Shown here: piece after piece, positions 37,360-46,023 of the stretch
How the letters are laid out: every line of letters starts with the position of its first letter
Position numbering within the stretch: position 1 is the first letter of the stretch
Translations under genes and position numbers: made by a program
The notes under the pieces: generated by a model
What the model was told of the DNA's origin: nothing
Database searches by the model: none
The model's input: the letters and a program-made list of their open reading frames with translations, nothing else
Assembly (NCBI RefSeq): GCF_000423185.1
Contig: NZ_AUHM01000001.1
Location: forward strand, 496,001-560,000
Reading direction: 5' to 3'
Source of the DNA: Inquilinus limosus DSM 16000
GTDB lineage: Bacteria > Pseudomonadota > Alphaproteobacteria > DSM-16000 > Inquilinaceae
DNA: 64,000 bases

Positions 37360-37813
37360 GGGACCTCCTAAACTGGGCCATGGGGAGGCCGTGGGCCTCA
37401 TAAGGAACGTCCAGCTCGAACCCCAGCTTTTCAAGCCAACGAACGAGCGGGACATTGTCGGTTCGGACGATACAGATCAGTTCCGCATAGAGCCGTTCAA
37501 ACACCTGAAGCCATGCTCGGGCACCCTTGTGGATGGCCCTGAAGTGCTTCTCGAAGGCGTCATCCTGGCAGATGAACCAGACGTTCCCGGTGTCGCTAAT
37601 CCCCGCGTCCGAAACCCCAAAGAGGCAGAACGCTTCTCCATTCGCGAACGCTGCGCGCGCGCGCTTTGAGCGCTGGACAGCAATCCGCACGATTGGATAA
37701 GGGGCCGAGAAGCCGGCCCTCTCCAGGAACTCCTTGTCGCTTCGGTGGAGGCGGAGGGAGACGGCCTGGATGGCGCTGGCGCTGGGCGCCCCTGTTGAAT
37801 AGGTGGTCATCAC
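37349..37813 (-). CDS. GNAT-like internal virion protein A (T7 gp13 position)
   Basis: The protein has 154 residues. The C-terminal half (HFRAIHKGARAWLQVFERLY, DNVPLVRWLEKLGFEL) has the end of an acetyltransferase fold, as in the T7-group gp13 proteins. It sits between tail-tube B and gp14-like genes, as in T7. A structural or assembly role is likely; enzymatic activity is doubtful. Confidence 0.75.
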   Translation of the reverse strand: MMTTYSTGAPSASAIQAVSLRLHRSDKEFLERAGFSAPYPIVRIAVQRSKRARAAFANGEAFCLFGVSDAGISDTGNVWFICQDDAFEKHFRAIHKGARAWLQVFERLYAELICIVRTDNVPLVRWLEKLGFELDVPYEAHGLPMAQFRRSRVL

Positions 37814-40155
37814 ATTCCCTTGTTGATGGCGTAGCCGTCCCAGCGGCCACTCAGGAAGTAGGCAGGGAACGCGCTGTCGTTGATGATGCGGATGCGGACC
37901 TCATCATTCCGGCCCTTCACGGGCACCCCAAGCTCCCCATCCTGGAAATTGAGTTGCCCCACCCGGTAGTCCGGATTGGTGGCGAGACGGGCCGTGAAGG
38001 GGGTCTTGCTAACGCGCCCGTTGGGGGCGGTCACCTCAACCCGGAAATAGCCGGCCTTCTGGAAGGACAGGAAGAAGCGGTTGATCTGCGTCCTGTCGGC
38101 GGTGACGGAGTTTCCGTTCTGGTCCCTGAAGAACAGCCTGGAAGGCTCGAACACCTGGGGAGCCTGAAGGCCCGCATAGAGGGTGACGTTGCGTAGGTCG
38201 CCCTCCGTCCACACGCTGCGCCCATCGGCGCCGTTGTGTAGCTTCACCTTCCGGCCGGGCCTGTAGCTGCCCCACCCGCCTGCCGTAACGCTGCCCTCTA
38301 GGGGCCTGAACTCGGTGTACGGAAGCGTCCACCCGGTGTTGTTGTTGACCGGGTCGTAGGTTGCGATGGCCGGATAGAGGAGACAGCGCCTGTCCAGGTA
38401 GGCCCCTATCTGGTCCTGGAAGGTCGCCGGACGGAGGTAGATTTGCTCGAAGGTTACTCCGTCGTTCGGGTGTTCCATTACGATGTGGAGGACACCTTCG
38501 ATCCAGTTGACCGCACGAACCGATGTCCCTTCCGCGAACACCCAACGGTTCCACGCCGCCTGTATCTTCTCCTGGCCGCGCCAGTAGTAGGTGTAGGTGT
38601 AGATGACGTTGGGCGTGCTGGTGGCGTGGAGGACCACCATGTTGTTCGGCTCACTCGCTGCCATTCGCCGGACATCAGCCGGGAGGAGCGATTGAACGGC
38701 CTCGGATACCTCGGTGGCGTCGTTGGTGAGCGTATCGCCTTCCCGGTAGTACTCCTGAAGGGACGCGAACGAGCCCTTGGTGTTCGTGAAGAAGATCGTA
38801 TTCCCCGACGCCACAGGCCGCACGAGACGGGACATGGCGAACGAGGTAGAGGTGTTGATGGAGACCGTCTTGGGGGACAGGAGGTCCGATCCCTTGACCA
38901 CGTACTGGGCCGCTTCCGAGAACAGCAACAGGTCCTCGTTCTGCTCCAAGGCGTGCCAGAAGTCGGAGACCTTCCCCGAACCCGCCGCGTAGTCGATAGG
39001 GTCGGTGTCAACCTGCTCCATGTTGCTGTCCTTGAAGAAGTCAAAGAACTCCCCCGCCTTGGACATCACCACGTTCTCTCCTGAGAGGACCACGAGCCGG
39101 TTTCTGTAGAAGGTCACGTAGGAGACGGTACGGCCAACGAATGAGGGCCACGGGTTCGTGTCCTCATCGCCGCACTGACGCTGAACCCACCCAAGCTCCT
39201 TGAAGGTGAACGTCCCGTCCGCCTCCCGGACCAGCGCATGGGGCATCGTTGATGGGTTCATTCCGAGCCCCGTATTGGGGGCTACCGTTTCCCGCCAGAC
39301 GCCCGTGGCGCCCGTGGAGGTGTCAAAGCGAACCCAGTACTTCTCGAACTTGCGATCATCGCTCGCGGCCACCTCAACCACCAGGTCTGGGCGGCCCTTG
39401 GCGGGCAGGTCGGAGAAGTTCTGAACGCGGCCCTTAATGAGGACCATATCGCTGTCGCCGCCCGAGGCGTAGTGGGAGGCCGTGAAGTTGACCCCTTCGG
39501 GGGCCACGAAGCGGATCGTGGAGCCCAGCTTCTCAATGACCCACCCGCTGAACGCCGCGTCTCCAATGAAGTCGTCGGCCAGTGATGAAGCCACCCAAAC
39601 GGTGGTTACCGTCTCTGCGCTCTCGCCGTCCAGGTTGTCCGTGGTCCGGTTGTGCTCCACCCCGTTTACGGTCAGGGAGTACTTGGTGGTCGGCGCCACG
39701 TTCCTCACCCACACGAACAGCTCGTTCGGGGCAACGGGGCTGCGCGCGGAGGACTTCTGTACGGTCACCGTGCGGTTGGCCACGAATGTGTAGTCCGCGT
39801 TGGTAAAGGCAGACAGCATGTCCGCGGGAGAGCTGGCAAACAGGTAGGCATTGCCGTTCGGGTAGTTGACCGTCTTCTCGACGCCGTTCACGTCCCACAC
39901 CCGGACGAAGCCCGAACCGAAGGCCACCAAGTATCGTTCGTTCTCGTCCCGGTCAATGAGGTGCCAGAGGACATTGCCCAAGGCTGTGTCACTGACCTTC
40001 GCCACGAACTCGCTCGGAGGGCGCCTACCGAGCCCGTCAAGTGGACTTGACAGGACATTGTCGCCGACCTCCAGTTGCGTGGCCGAACGGAGGATCTGGG
40101 GCTGCTGGGATATCCCCGAGATGAAGTTGGGTATCTGCTGTTGACGCAGTCTCAT
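37810..40155 (-). CDS. tail tubular protein B (T7 gp12-like nozzle)
   Basis: The protein has 781 residues (T7 gp12 794). The N-terminus QIPNFISGISQQPQILRSAT is the hallmark of this family, followed by a beta-propeller-like region. It forms the tail nozzle that DNA passes through. A family B palindrome (40036-40051) lies near the 5' end of the gene. Confidence 0.93.
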   Translation of the reverse strand: MRLRQQQIPNFISGISQQPQILRSATQLEVGDNVLSSPLDGLGRRPPSEFVAKVSDTALGNVLWHLIDRDENERYLVAFGSGFVRVWDVNGVEKTVNYPNGNAYLFASSPADMLSAFTNADYTFVANRTVTVQKSSARSPVAPNELFVWVRNVAPTTKYSLTVNGVEHNRTTDNLDGESAETVTTVWVASSLADDFIGDAAFSGWVIEKLGSTIRFVAPEGVNFTASHYASGGDSDMVLIKGRVQNFSDLPAKGRPDLVVEVAASDDRKFEKYWVRFDTSTGATGVWRETVAPNTGLGMNPSTMPHALVREADGTFTFKELGWVQRQCGDEDTNPWPSFVGRTVSYVTFYRNRLVVLSGENVVMSKAGEFFDFFKDSNMEQVDTDPIDYAAGSGKVSDFWHALEQNEDLLLFSEAAQYVVKGSDLLSPKTVSINTSTSFAMSRLVRPVASGNTIFFTNTKGSFASLQEYYREGDTLTNDATEVSEAVQSLLPADVRRMAASEPNNMVVLHATSTPNVIYTYTYYWRGQEKIQAAWNRWVFAEGTSVRAVNWIEGVLHIVMEHPNDGVTFEQIYLRPATFQDQIGAYLDRRCLLYPAIATYDPVNNNTGWTLPYTEFRPLEGSVTAGGWGSYRPGRKVKLHNGADGRSVWTEGDLRNVTLYAGLQAPQVFEPSRLFFRDQNGNSVTADRTQINRFFLSFQKAGYFRVEVTAPNGRVSKTPFTARLATNPDYRVGQLNFQDGELGVPVKGRNDEVRIRIINDSAFPAYFLSGRWDGYAINKGM
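40036..40051. promoter_or_regulatory. family B palindrome, site 3 (intragenic)
   Basis: GTCAAGTGGACTTGAC, inside the tail-nozzle gene. Confidence 0.6.
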
Positions 40156-40742
40156 CGGAAAGCCCCGCGGAAGTCAGCGCGGACGCTGTGCCAGCCCCCG
40201 ACCACGTTCGCCTGGATCACCTCCGCGTGCTCGTTCAGGACCGCGGCAAAGGCCCTCAGCTCGTCCTCATCGGGGCGCGAAATGGTGGCGTTATTGCCCT
40301 GCTCATTCGCCTGGAACACGCGCTTGGCCTTCAGGGCCACGAATTCGCGCGCAGCGTTGGGCATGTCCTCGAACCCCAAGAGGAACGTGAGGGTGACCGT
40401 TACGGCCCTCCCAATGGCGTAGGTATGGTCCTTGGTGTCGTAGAGCCGGTTCCCTCGGGCCACGTAGCGGGGATCACAGGCGGCCACCTTGAGGGTGTTC
40501 AGGGGTATCAGGACCTCACCGCTCGGAACGGCCGGCTGAAGGTCCATCGTTTCAGTGTTCCAGTACCAACCCTCAGGGGAGTTCTGGAAGGAGCGCATCG
40601 TGTCCAGGAGGACCTTGTGCGCGGCAGTCGCATCGGGCGGAACTTCATCGCCCACCAGCCGATCCACAGGGGACGAGCTGATTGAGGCGAGCATTTCGTT
40701 TACCGCCCCAAGCTCGGTCTGCAAGTCGTAAAGAAGGGCCAT
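40152..40742 (-). CDS. tail tubular protein A (T7 gp11-like gatekeeper)
   Basis: The protein has 196 residues, the same as T7 gp11. MALLYDLQTELGAVNEMLAS, the FQNSPEGWYWNTETMDLQP segment and EFVALKAKRVFQ are characteristic. It is the adaptor ring between portal and nozzle. The start follows CGGAGG. Confidence 0.92.
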   Translation of the reverse strand: MALLYDLQTELGAVNEMLASISSSPVDRLVGDEVPPDATAAHKVLLDTMRSFQNSPEGWYWNTETMDLQPAVPSGEVLIPLNTLKVAACDPRYVARGNRLYDTKDHTYAIGRAVTVTLTFLLGFEDMPNAAREFVALKAKRVFQANEQGNNATISRPDEDELRAFAAVLNEHAEVIQANVVGGWHSVRADFRGAFR

Positions 40743-40764
40743 TCAGCCTCCGTTGTTGGGGACG

Positions 40765-40802
40765 AAAAAAAGGGGGAGCGGAGCGATTGCTCACACTCCC
40801 CC
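40765..40802 (-). terminator. strong terminator after the capsid gene (T-phi equivalent)
   Basis: GGGGGAG/CTCCCCC with an inner GAGC-GATT-GCTC hairpin is followed by seven T on the minus strand. Its place between capsid and gp11-like genes equals the T7 late terminator. Confidence 0.88.
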
Positions 40803-40823
40803 AAGGGTCAGTTCAGGCTGGCC

Positions 40824-41768
40824 TTACGCCACGCCATCGTCCGTGGTCAGCTCGACCGCGGCTTCCGGACGAAGCACGCCATGGCCCACGGCGGTCTTCG
40901 CCAGCATCAGCCAGCTCTGCCGGCGGGTCTCCCAGACGGCCTCGGACTTCACGTCCAGCAGCTTCAGGGTGCCGGCAGCCGACTTGTGCCAGACGATACC
41001 GGCGGTGTTGCTGAAGTCGCCGTTGTAGATCGACTGGGCACCACCGGTGACGTTGGTGCTCGGGACCGCGTTGGACTTCACGATGCTGATGCCCGCGGCC
41101 TTCAGCACCTTGCCCTCGGCGTACATGCCCGAGCCGCCGAAGTCGCGGTTGATCATCTTGTCCGTCTTGGACACCAGACCGTAGTACTGGACCGGGCGGA
41201 AGGCCGCGTAGCGGTCGTCCTCCGGAACGTTCTTGCTGTCCAGAACGGCAGCCGCATCGAAGATGCCGGCCGCCAGGGCCTCGCTGTCGGTCAGATAGGT
41301 GGCGTCCTCGATCTGGGCGCCGCCCGGCTGGCCGGTGATGACGGCCGCGGCGCGGGCCGTGTTGACCAGCACGCGGGCCTTGGTGTCGTCCAGATCACGC
41401 GCCAGACGTGCGCCCAGCTCCTGCGAGAACTGGCCCCGGACATCGTAGTGGTTCATCAGCTCATCGATCTCGGCGATCGTGACGTGCGAGATGAGCATGC
41501 CGTCCAGGTTGATGACCCTCTCGGACACCGGGATGGCGCTACCGGTCAGCTCGGCGCCCGGAGTGTGGTAGCCCGAGGTGGCCTGACCGATGACCGGGAA
41601 CGTGGCGCTCTTGCCCGAGGCGATGGAGCGGACGTAGGTCAGCGGCATGAAGACGTTGGTGCGGTTGAAGGTCGCCAGGACTTCGCCCGAGAAGACCTTC
41701 AGGAACAGCGCCAGCGGATCGCCCGAGCCGTTGTTCTGGCCAAGGCGGGTAACGGTATTGTCAGCCAT
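40824..41768 (-). CDS. major capsid protein (T7 gp10-like)
   Basis: The protein has 314 residues. GDPLALFLKVFSGEVLATFN, RSIASGKSATFPVIGQATSG and LDDTKARVLVNTAR are typical of T7-type HK97-fold capsids. It is preceded by a 216-bp leader containing no gene and followed by a strong terminator, so capsid RNA can be made in excess. Confidence 0.93.
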   Translation of the reverse strand: MADNTVTRLGQNNGSGDPLALFLKVFSGEVLATFNRTNVFMPLTYVRSIASGKSATFPVIGQATSGYHTPGAELTGSAIPVSERVINLDGMLISHVTIAEIDELMNHYDVRGQFSQELGARLARDLDDTKARVLVNTARAAAVITGQPGGAQIEDATYLTDSEALAAGIFDAAAVLDSKNVPEDDRYAAFRPVQYYGLVSKTDKMINRDFGGSGMYAEGKVLKAAGISIVKSNAVPSTNVTGGAQSIYNGDFSNTAGIVWHKSAAGTLKLLDVKSEAVWETRRQSWLMLAKTAVGHGVLRPEAAVELTTDDGVA

Positions 41769-41984
41769 TTTGCTGAATTTCCTTGCAGAGATTGGGAGGG
41801 TGTACGGTCCTCACGCTCTCCACACGGCCGAACGAGGTTGTCCCATAAGGGCACCCCTCAGGGCACCCTTGCGGGGCCAAGTCGTTCGTGTAGATAGACG
41901 GTTTCCCGTGATTGCCGCGTATGGCCCTGTTCCGGGCGCTAAGAACGCAGCGCAATGTCACTCTCTCAGGATCTCAACAAGGGT
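41769..41984. other. capsid gene leader
   Basis: The 216-bp interval between the tRNAs and the capsid start contains no supportable gene. The last bases (CAAGGAAATTCAGCAAA) include the ribosome-binding site. No promoter motif of the three-copy type is present. Confidence 0.5.
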
Positions 41985-42058
41985 TGGCACCACCGCCGGG
42001 ACTTGAACCCGGATCGCACGGTTTTGGAGACCGGCATGTTACCTTACACCACGGGGAT
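41985..42058 (-). tRNA. tRNA-Trp (CCA)
   Basis: A cloverleaf folds from 42058 to 41985 with encoded CCA: anticodon loop CTCCAAA (anticodon CCA), T arm CCGGG-TTCAAGT-CCCGG, discriminator G73 and A1-U72 as in bacterial tRNA-Trp. Position 4 of the acceptor stem and the 27-43 pair are mismatched, so it is weaker than the tRNA-Asn. Confidence 0.75.
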
Positions 42059-42133
42059 GGCTCCCCCGCCAGGGCTCGAACCTGGGACCTTCCGATTAAC
42101 AGTCGGGTGCTCTACCAACTGAGCTACGGGGGA
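42058..42133 (-). tRNA. tRNA-Asn (GTT)
   Basis: Cloverleaf with perfect 7-bp acceptor TCCCCCG/CGGGGGA, D arm GCTC...GAGC, anticodon loop CTGTTAA (GTT), T arm CCAGG-TTCGAGC-CCTGG, discriminator G and encoded CCA. Its last A is the first base of the tRNA-Trp, so the two overlap by one base. Confidence 0.92.
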
Positions 42134-42175
42134 AAACGGGCATCCTGTAACGTCGGATGCCCAGCTACGATCTCA

Positions 42176-42193
42176 TGTCAAGTTGGCTTGACA
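42176..42193. promoter_or_regulatory. family B palindrome, site 4
   Basis: TGTCAAGTTGGCTTGACA overlaps the stop of the Rz1 gene, 43 bp upstream of the tRNA pair. Confidence 0.65.
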
Positions 42194-42417
42194 GCAAGCC
42201 CGACCACCGCGCCGTGCTTGGACTTGCAGTCCGCCCACGCTTCACGGTAGTCGAGCAAGAGGTGCGCGACGGACTTGTCATCAACAAGGCCAGGGATGAC
42301 AGGCTCCTCGGCGCAGTATCTAAGGCTGTCCGGGATCACCACCACCGGCTCGGAGGCGGCGCAAGCCGTCAACAGCAGCGCGAGTAGCGGGACCAACAGC
42401 GCCACCTTCAGGGGCAC
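42178..42417 (-). CDS. o-spanin Rz1-like lipoprotein (overlaps Rz)
   Basis: The protein has 79 residues, GTG start with GAGGAG in front. The signal peptide (KVALLVPLLALLLTAC) ends in lipobox LLTAC, followed by a short periplasmic part. It starts inside the i-spanin gene in another frame, the classic Rz/Rz1 overlap. It tethers to the outer membrane and pairs with Rz for the last lysis step. Confidence 0.8.
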   Translation of the reverse strand: MPLKVALLVPLLALLLTACAASEPVVVIPDSLRYCAEEPVIPGLVDDKSVAHLLLDYREAWADCKSKHGAVVGLAVKPT

Positions 42418-42649
42418 GGTTGATCTCCTCTCTAAGGGGTTGCAGGGACGCGGCCCGTTCAGCGGCCTCTTGGGCCACCTTCTCGACAGCCGCGAGGGCT
42501 TCATCTCGCGCAATTAGCGCGGCCTCCTTGACGGCCAGCTCGGCCTTCAGATCGGCGTTCCTGTCCCAGAGGATCTTCACGGCCCCTCCAAGGGCCACGA
42601 AAAGGGCCACCACAACGATGGCCCCATAGAGCTTGAACTGGTCCAGCAT
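42320..42649 (-). CDS. i-spanin Rz-like protein
   Basis: The protein has 109 residues: one N-terminal membrane segment (FKLYGAIVVVALFVALGGAV) and a long periplasmic coiled coil (AELAVKEAALIARDEALAAV). It overlaps the Rz1 gene. Spanins here sit between scaffold and capsid genes, unlike T7, where they lie near the terminase. Confidence 0.8.
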   Translation of the reverse strand: MLDQFKLYGAIVVVALFVALGGAVKILWDRNADLKAELAVKEAALIARDEALAAVEKVAQEAAERAASLQPLREEINRAPEGGAVGPATRAAVDGLRRLRAGGGDPGQP

Positions 42650-42762
42650 CAGCGGGGCACCTCCCGAAGCTTCTCCGGGTCAGGGATGAACCTGTGGCCC
42701 ATGCGCCGGGCCAGCCGGTCAGCGGTCTTGATTACTTCCGCCAACCATTTTTCCTTATCCAT
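42649..42762 (-). CDS. 37-residue phage protein
   Basis: MDKEKWLAEVIKTADRLARR, ending EKLREVPR. The stop overlaps the Rz start (TGATG). The function is unknown. Confidence 0.55.
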   Translation of the reverse strand: MDKEKWLAEVIKTADRLARRMGHRFIPDPEKLREVPR

Positions 42763-42766
42763 TGGC

Positions 42767-42955
42767 TCACCCCGTGATCAAAGACAGGAGGGATATCAGG
42801 ACGTTGTCGCGCCCTGACAGGACGGAGTAGATGACCAGAGCGAGGATCACCCACTCTCCGATCTTCTTGGGGGACAGGCGGAGGCGGCGGTCCTCAAGGA
42901 CGTTGACGAACAGCAGCCAGCCCACCAGCGTCCATGCACGGAACCGCCGGGCCAT
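42767..42955 (-). CDS. 62-residue membrane protein, second holin candidate
   Basis: Two hydrophobic segments (WTLVGWLLFVNVL and WVILALVIYSVL) separated by a basic loop, directly upstream of the spanin genes. This fits a small holin or lysis regulator, by context only. Confidence 0.55.
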   Translation of the reverse strand: MARRFRAWTLVGWLLFVNVLEDRRLRLSPKKIGEWVILALVIYSVLSGRDNVLISLLSLITG

Positions 42956-42958
42956 CGA

Positions 42959-43798
42959 TCAGTACTTCCCGGCGGCGATGCTCCGCTCGATCTTCGCGAT
43001 GACCTGGGCCTGATAGGCCGGATCGGTCGCGTAGCGCGGATCGGACTGAGCAACGACCTGTTCCTGGAGGGAGTTAAACACGTCCCCCGCAGCGGTGGTT
43101 GGCTGCTTCCCGCCCAGGAGCTTCGGGTTGCTCCCTTCGGCGGCCGTCATGCGGGCCTTGAGGGCGTCCAGAGCAAGCTTCGCCTGGGCGCCGCCGGCCT
43201 GGAGCGCCTTGTTCACGGCCTCGATCTCGGCATCGGTGACACCGCTTTCCTCGGACGTGGCCCAGGCGTTCAGGGCGTTGAAGGCTTCCTCGCCGCCAAT
43301 GTGGTTCAGGATCTCCTGCGCGCGCGCCGTGGCGACGGCCTTGCGGCCCTCGATATAGGCGTCCACGGTCTCCTGCGAGAGGCCCTTGGCCTTCAGCTCA
43401 GCGTAGTCGGCCTCGGTGAACTTGCCGCCCTGCTCACGGAACTTGGCCTCATAGTGGGCCATGTCCACGCCCGCATCCTGGGCGGCCTTCTCCTGGGCCT
43501 TGATGGCCTCCTCAGCCGGCTCCTGGGACTGCTCCTTCTGGGCCACCTGGGGGGTAACCCCATCGTCGGCCTTGGGGGCCGGCTGGGCGCCCTGCTTCTT
43601 CTCCAGCTCCGCGTATGCCTTGATCAGGTCATCCACGGTCTTGAACTTCTCCGGGAGGCCGGCCGGGCGCTCTGCCGCGGGGGCCTGCTGGTTCTCCGGG
43701 GGGGCGGCCTTGAAGCTGCCGTCCGGGTTCTGGCCGGGTGCAAGCTGGATGCCTGCCGCCGCGACCTGTTCTGCGGTGATTGCGGCGGTATCGGTCAC
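42959..43798 (-). CDS. capsid assembly scaffold (T7 gp9-like)
   Basis: The protein has 279 residues, acidic and Ala/Gln/Glu-rich with helical segments (EEAIKAQEKAAQDAGVDMAH, ENQ...-type linkers), and a basic C-terminal helix ending ERSIAAGKY. It lies between portal and capsid genes as in T7. It directs capsid assembly and leaves the mature head. Confidence 0.85.
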   Translation of the reverse strand: MTDTAAITAEQVAAAGIQLAPGQNPDGSFKAAPPENQQAPAAERPAGLPEKFKTVDDLIKAYAELEKKQGAQPAPKADDGVTPQVAQKEQSQEPAEEAIKAQEKAAQDAGVDMAHYEAKFREQGGKFTEADYAELKAKGLSQETVDAYIEGRKAVATARAQEILNHIGGEEAFNALNAWATSEESGVTDAEIEAVNKALQAGGAQAKLALDALKARMTAAEGSNPKLLGGKQPTTAAGDVFNSLQEQVVAQSDPRYATDPAYQAQVIAKIERSIAAGKY

Positions 43799-44043
43799 GA
43801 CTGGCGCACCTTACCACCGCCCGGAAGGACGGTCCCGGTCGGGATGTAGCCCGCGATTTCGGCGGGGGAAACCGCCCGGTGGACGTTCACGCCCGCCACC
43901 GAAATGCTGCCGTCATCGTTCAGGGTTACGGCGCCATTCATGTTGAACGGGGTCGGATCGGCCGGCTGGACGACGTTCGCCTGGAACTCGGGAAGGCTCC
44001 CCTCGACCAGCTCCGGGGTCTTGGAGCGTGGGGCTCTCGCCAT
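43795..44043 (-). CDS. 82-residue phage protein between portal and scaffold
   Basis: MARAPRSKTPELVEGSLPEF, then a beta-rich DGSISVAGVNVHRAVSPAEI. It overlaps the scaffold start by 4 bp. Probably a minor head component; the family is not recognised. Confidence 0.6.
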   Translation of the reverse strand: MARAPRSKTPELVEGSLPEFQANVVQPADPTPFNMNGAVTLNDDGSISVAGVNVHRAVSPAEIAGYIPTGTVLPGGGKVRQS

Positions 44044-44066
44044 GGGTTCTCCTGTGTGTGTGGTGG

Positions 44067-45623
44067 TTACTGAGGCGCAGTGGCGTCCGGGGCCATCTGG
44101 TCCCGAGCGATCTGCATCGCCCCCGGTACCGCGGCTTGCGCGGCTTCCTGGAGCTGCTGTTGCTGCATGGCGGCCTGGATTTGCTCTTGGGTGTTGATCA
44201 GCCCGCCCGTGTCGATCCCGATGCCTGCCGCGCCTCGGTTGAGCGCGTCAGGGACGTTCAGGTACAGCGGGAGCTGGTCCGGCGGGACCACCTTCGCAGC
44301 GAAGTCAAGGAACTCGTTCAGGCGGATGAAGTCCGCGCTTCGACCAAGGGCGTCAAGGCCGGTCACGATGAGCGGCTTAACGAGGCCCTTAGGGAGCCGC
44401 GGGAAGTCCCCCTTGGACTTCATCCTGCGGATCACAACGTTGACCAGCGGCAGCTGGAACTCCGTGGCCAGCATGGAGTAGGCGCCGCCTTGGGCCTGCT
44501 CCAACTCGCCGGCCATGAACCGGATCTCCTCGGCCGTGACGCGCTCCCCACTACGCTGGATCGCGCTGTTGAGGAGGAAGGCGTAGGCGAGGCGGTTCTC
44601 GATCTCTCCGGCCAGCTCCTTGGCCACCCGGAAGTCTACGGCCTTCCCATCGGCCTGGACCATGGACACGTCGTCAGCGCGGCCAGAGCGGACATCGCCG
44701 TTCTTGGCGTCCTTGATGGTCTTGACCGTGGTGACCCCCGAGGGGTTCACGAGGATGATCAGCTTTGCCAGGGCCGCGACGCCCTCCACGATGGCCTTGC
44801 TCAGGTTCTCCAGCGAGCGGAGGTCACCGAGGTATTCCTCGACATGGGAGCGGGAATAGTCCTCACCGTCCACCTTAACGAGGCGGAGCGGGAACCACGG
44901 GAGGGCGTCCAACGGATAGCTCCCTCGGGAGCTTTCGATGATATGGCCATTGACCTCCTGCTCCACCCGGTAGTGATTGCCGTTGCGCCATACGCGGGTG
45001 TAGAGGTCGAGCTGTTCCGTCTTGCCAGCCTTGGGCTTGGCCGAGGACAGGGGCATCACGGGGGCCGCCTTCCGGATCTCCGGAGGGACCACTTCGGGTG
45101 CGACCGTCTCCTTGACGATCAGCTCCAGCAGGTTGCCCATATCATCACGACGGACCACGTACCGGTCCAGTCGGAAACCTTTCAGGCCCCCTTCAGGAGG
45201 CGCGTAACAGAGGAAGTTGCCGGCCACCAGGAGATGCTTCATCGCCTCCAAGGCGGTCCCGCGGACCTCCGCTCCTTCGATATTGTCCTTCACCCGCTGT
45301 TCCAGAACCGAGAGGGCCTTCTCAACTTCAGCCTTGGCGCGCTCGTCTGGGGTCATTCGCTCGACCCGGCCCATGTCCGGCTTGAGCCGGAAGAAGGGGG
45401 CGTTAGCGGGGAGGACGACGGTATGGAACCGATTGGCGAGATGATTGACGCCACGCGCGCCAACGCTCTGCCAGGGTTCGTACAATGTGGCCCCTGCCGT
45501 GGTGCCGGCTCGCGGCAGCAGGGAGGGGATGGTCAGCTCGGCACAGGTGTAGGCACGCTCCAAGAAGGGGAGCCTGTCAGCTTCCAGTGTGCCGTAGCGA
45601 CCAGCAATGGTTTCCGGGTTCAC
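44067..45623 (-). CDS. portal/head-tail connector (T7 gp8-like)
   Basis: The protein has 518 residues (T7 gp8 536) and starts at GTG 45623 overlapping the upstream stop. RAYTCAELTIPSLLPRAGTT, HTVVLPANAPFFRL and RSGERVTAEEIRFMAGELEQ are family signatures. It forms the dodecameric DNA portal. Confidence 0.93.
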   Translation of the reverse strand: MNPETIAGRYGTLEADRLPFLERAYTCAELTIPSLLPRAGTTAGATLYEPWQSVGARGVNHLANRFHTVVLPANAPFFRLKPDMGRVERMTPDERAKAEVEKALSVLEQRVKDNIEGAEVRGTALEAMKHLLVAGNFLCYAPPEGGLKGFRLDRYVVRRDDMGNLLELIVKETVAPEVVPPEIRKAAPVMPLSSAKPKAGKTEQLDLYTRVWRNGNHYRVEQEVNGHIIESSRGSYPLDALPWFPLRLVKVDGEDYSRSHVEEYLGDLRSLENLSKAIVEGVAALAKLIILVNPSGVTTVKTIKDAKNGDVRSGRADDVSMVQADGKAVDFRVAKELAGEIENRLAYAFLLNSAIQRSGERVTAEEIRFMAGELEQAQGGAYSMLATEFQLPLVNVVIRRMKSKGDFPRLPKGLVKPLIVTGLDALGRSADFIRLNEFLDFAAKVVPPDQLPLYLNVPDALNRGAAGIGIDTGGLINTQEQIQAAMQQQQLQEAAQAAVPGAMQIARDQMAPDATAPQ

Positions 45624-45823
45624 TATTGGGGAATTTGAAGGCCCGGTCGGGTGCCCGGATTGGGCCGCGTAAGGTCGATCCTGAGGGACGCCCGACCGCG
45701 CCGATTGGCGTCAGCCGTTCGGTTCTGCGGGGACTGGTCCACCTCAAGGTTCTTGGCGGTCTCCTCAGGGGCCGGAAGTGGCTTCACGTCCGGCTTCTTC
45801 ACCTGGGGGCTAGGAAAGCACAT
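45623..45823 (-). CDS. 66-residue Pro-rich phage protein
   Basis: MCFPSPQVKKPDVKPLPAPE, basic and Pro/Arg-rich, coupled by overlap to the portal gene and the preceding gene. The function is unknown. Confidence 0.55.
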   Translation of the reverse strand: MCFPSPQVKKPDVKPLPAPEETAKNLEVDQSPQNRTADANRRGRASLRIDLTRPNPGTRPGLQIPQ

Positions 45824-45992
45824 GATCCGCCTCCTGGATCTTCTGGATCTCGGAGAGCTGGTCGATCAGTCTGCGCCTTCCAGCATCGTACATGATCTGG
45901 TCCAAAGGGGTTCCCGGTTCGGGCGCCCTCAATGGGAAGACCTTATTCAACCAGTTGATAAGGTTCTTATCGATGAGGGGACAATCGTCCAT
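45810..45992 (-). CDS. 60-residue phage protein, first gene of the late block
   Basis: MDDCPLIDKNLINWLNKVFP with AGGAGG upstream. It is the first gene after the promoter-like motif at 46035-46056. The function is unknown. Confidence 0.6.
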   Translation of the reverse strand: MDDCPLIDKNLINWLNKVFPLRAPEPGTPLDQIMYDAGRRRLIDQLSEIQKIQEADHVLS

Positions 45993-46023
45993 TCACCCTC
46001 CTAAGATAATTGATGAAGGGAAC

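Noticed and set aside
41855-41875. GTCCCATAAGGG in the capsid leader as a twelfth family A site
   Set aside because: Only the half-site and part of the centre match; too weak to count.
41985-42133. Phage tRNAs as the integration site
   Set aside because: They lie in the middle of the late genes, and no second tRNA fragment or repeat is seen at the prophage ends.
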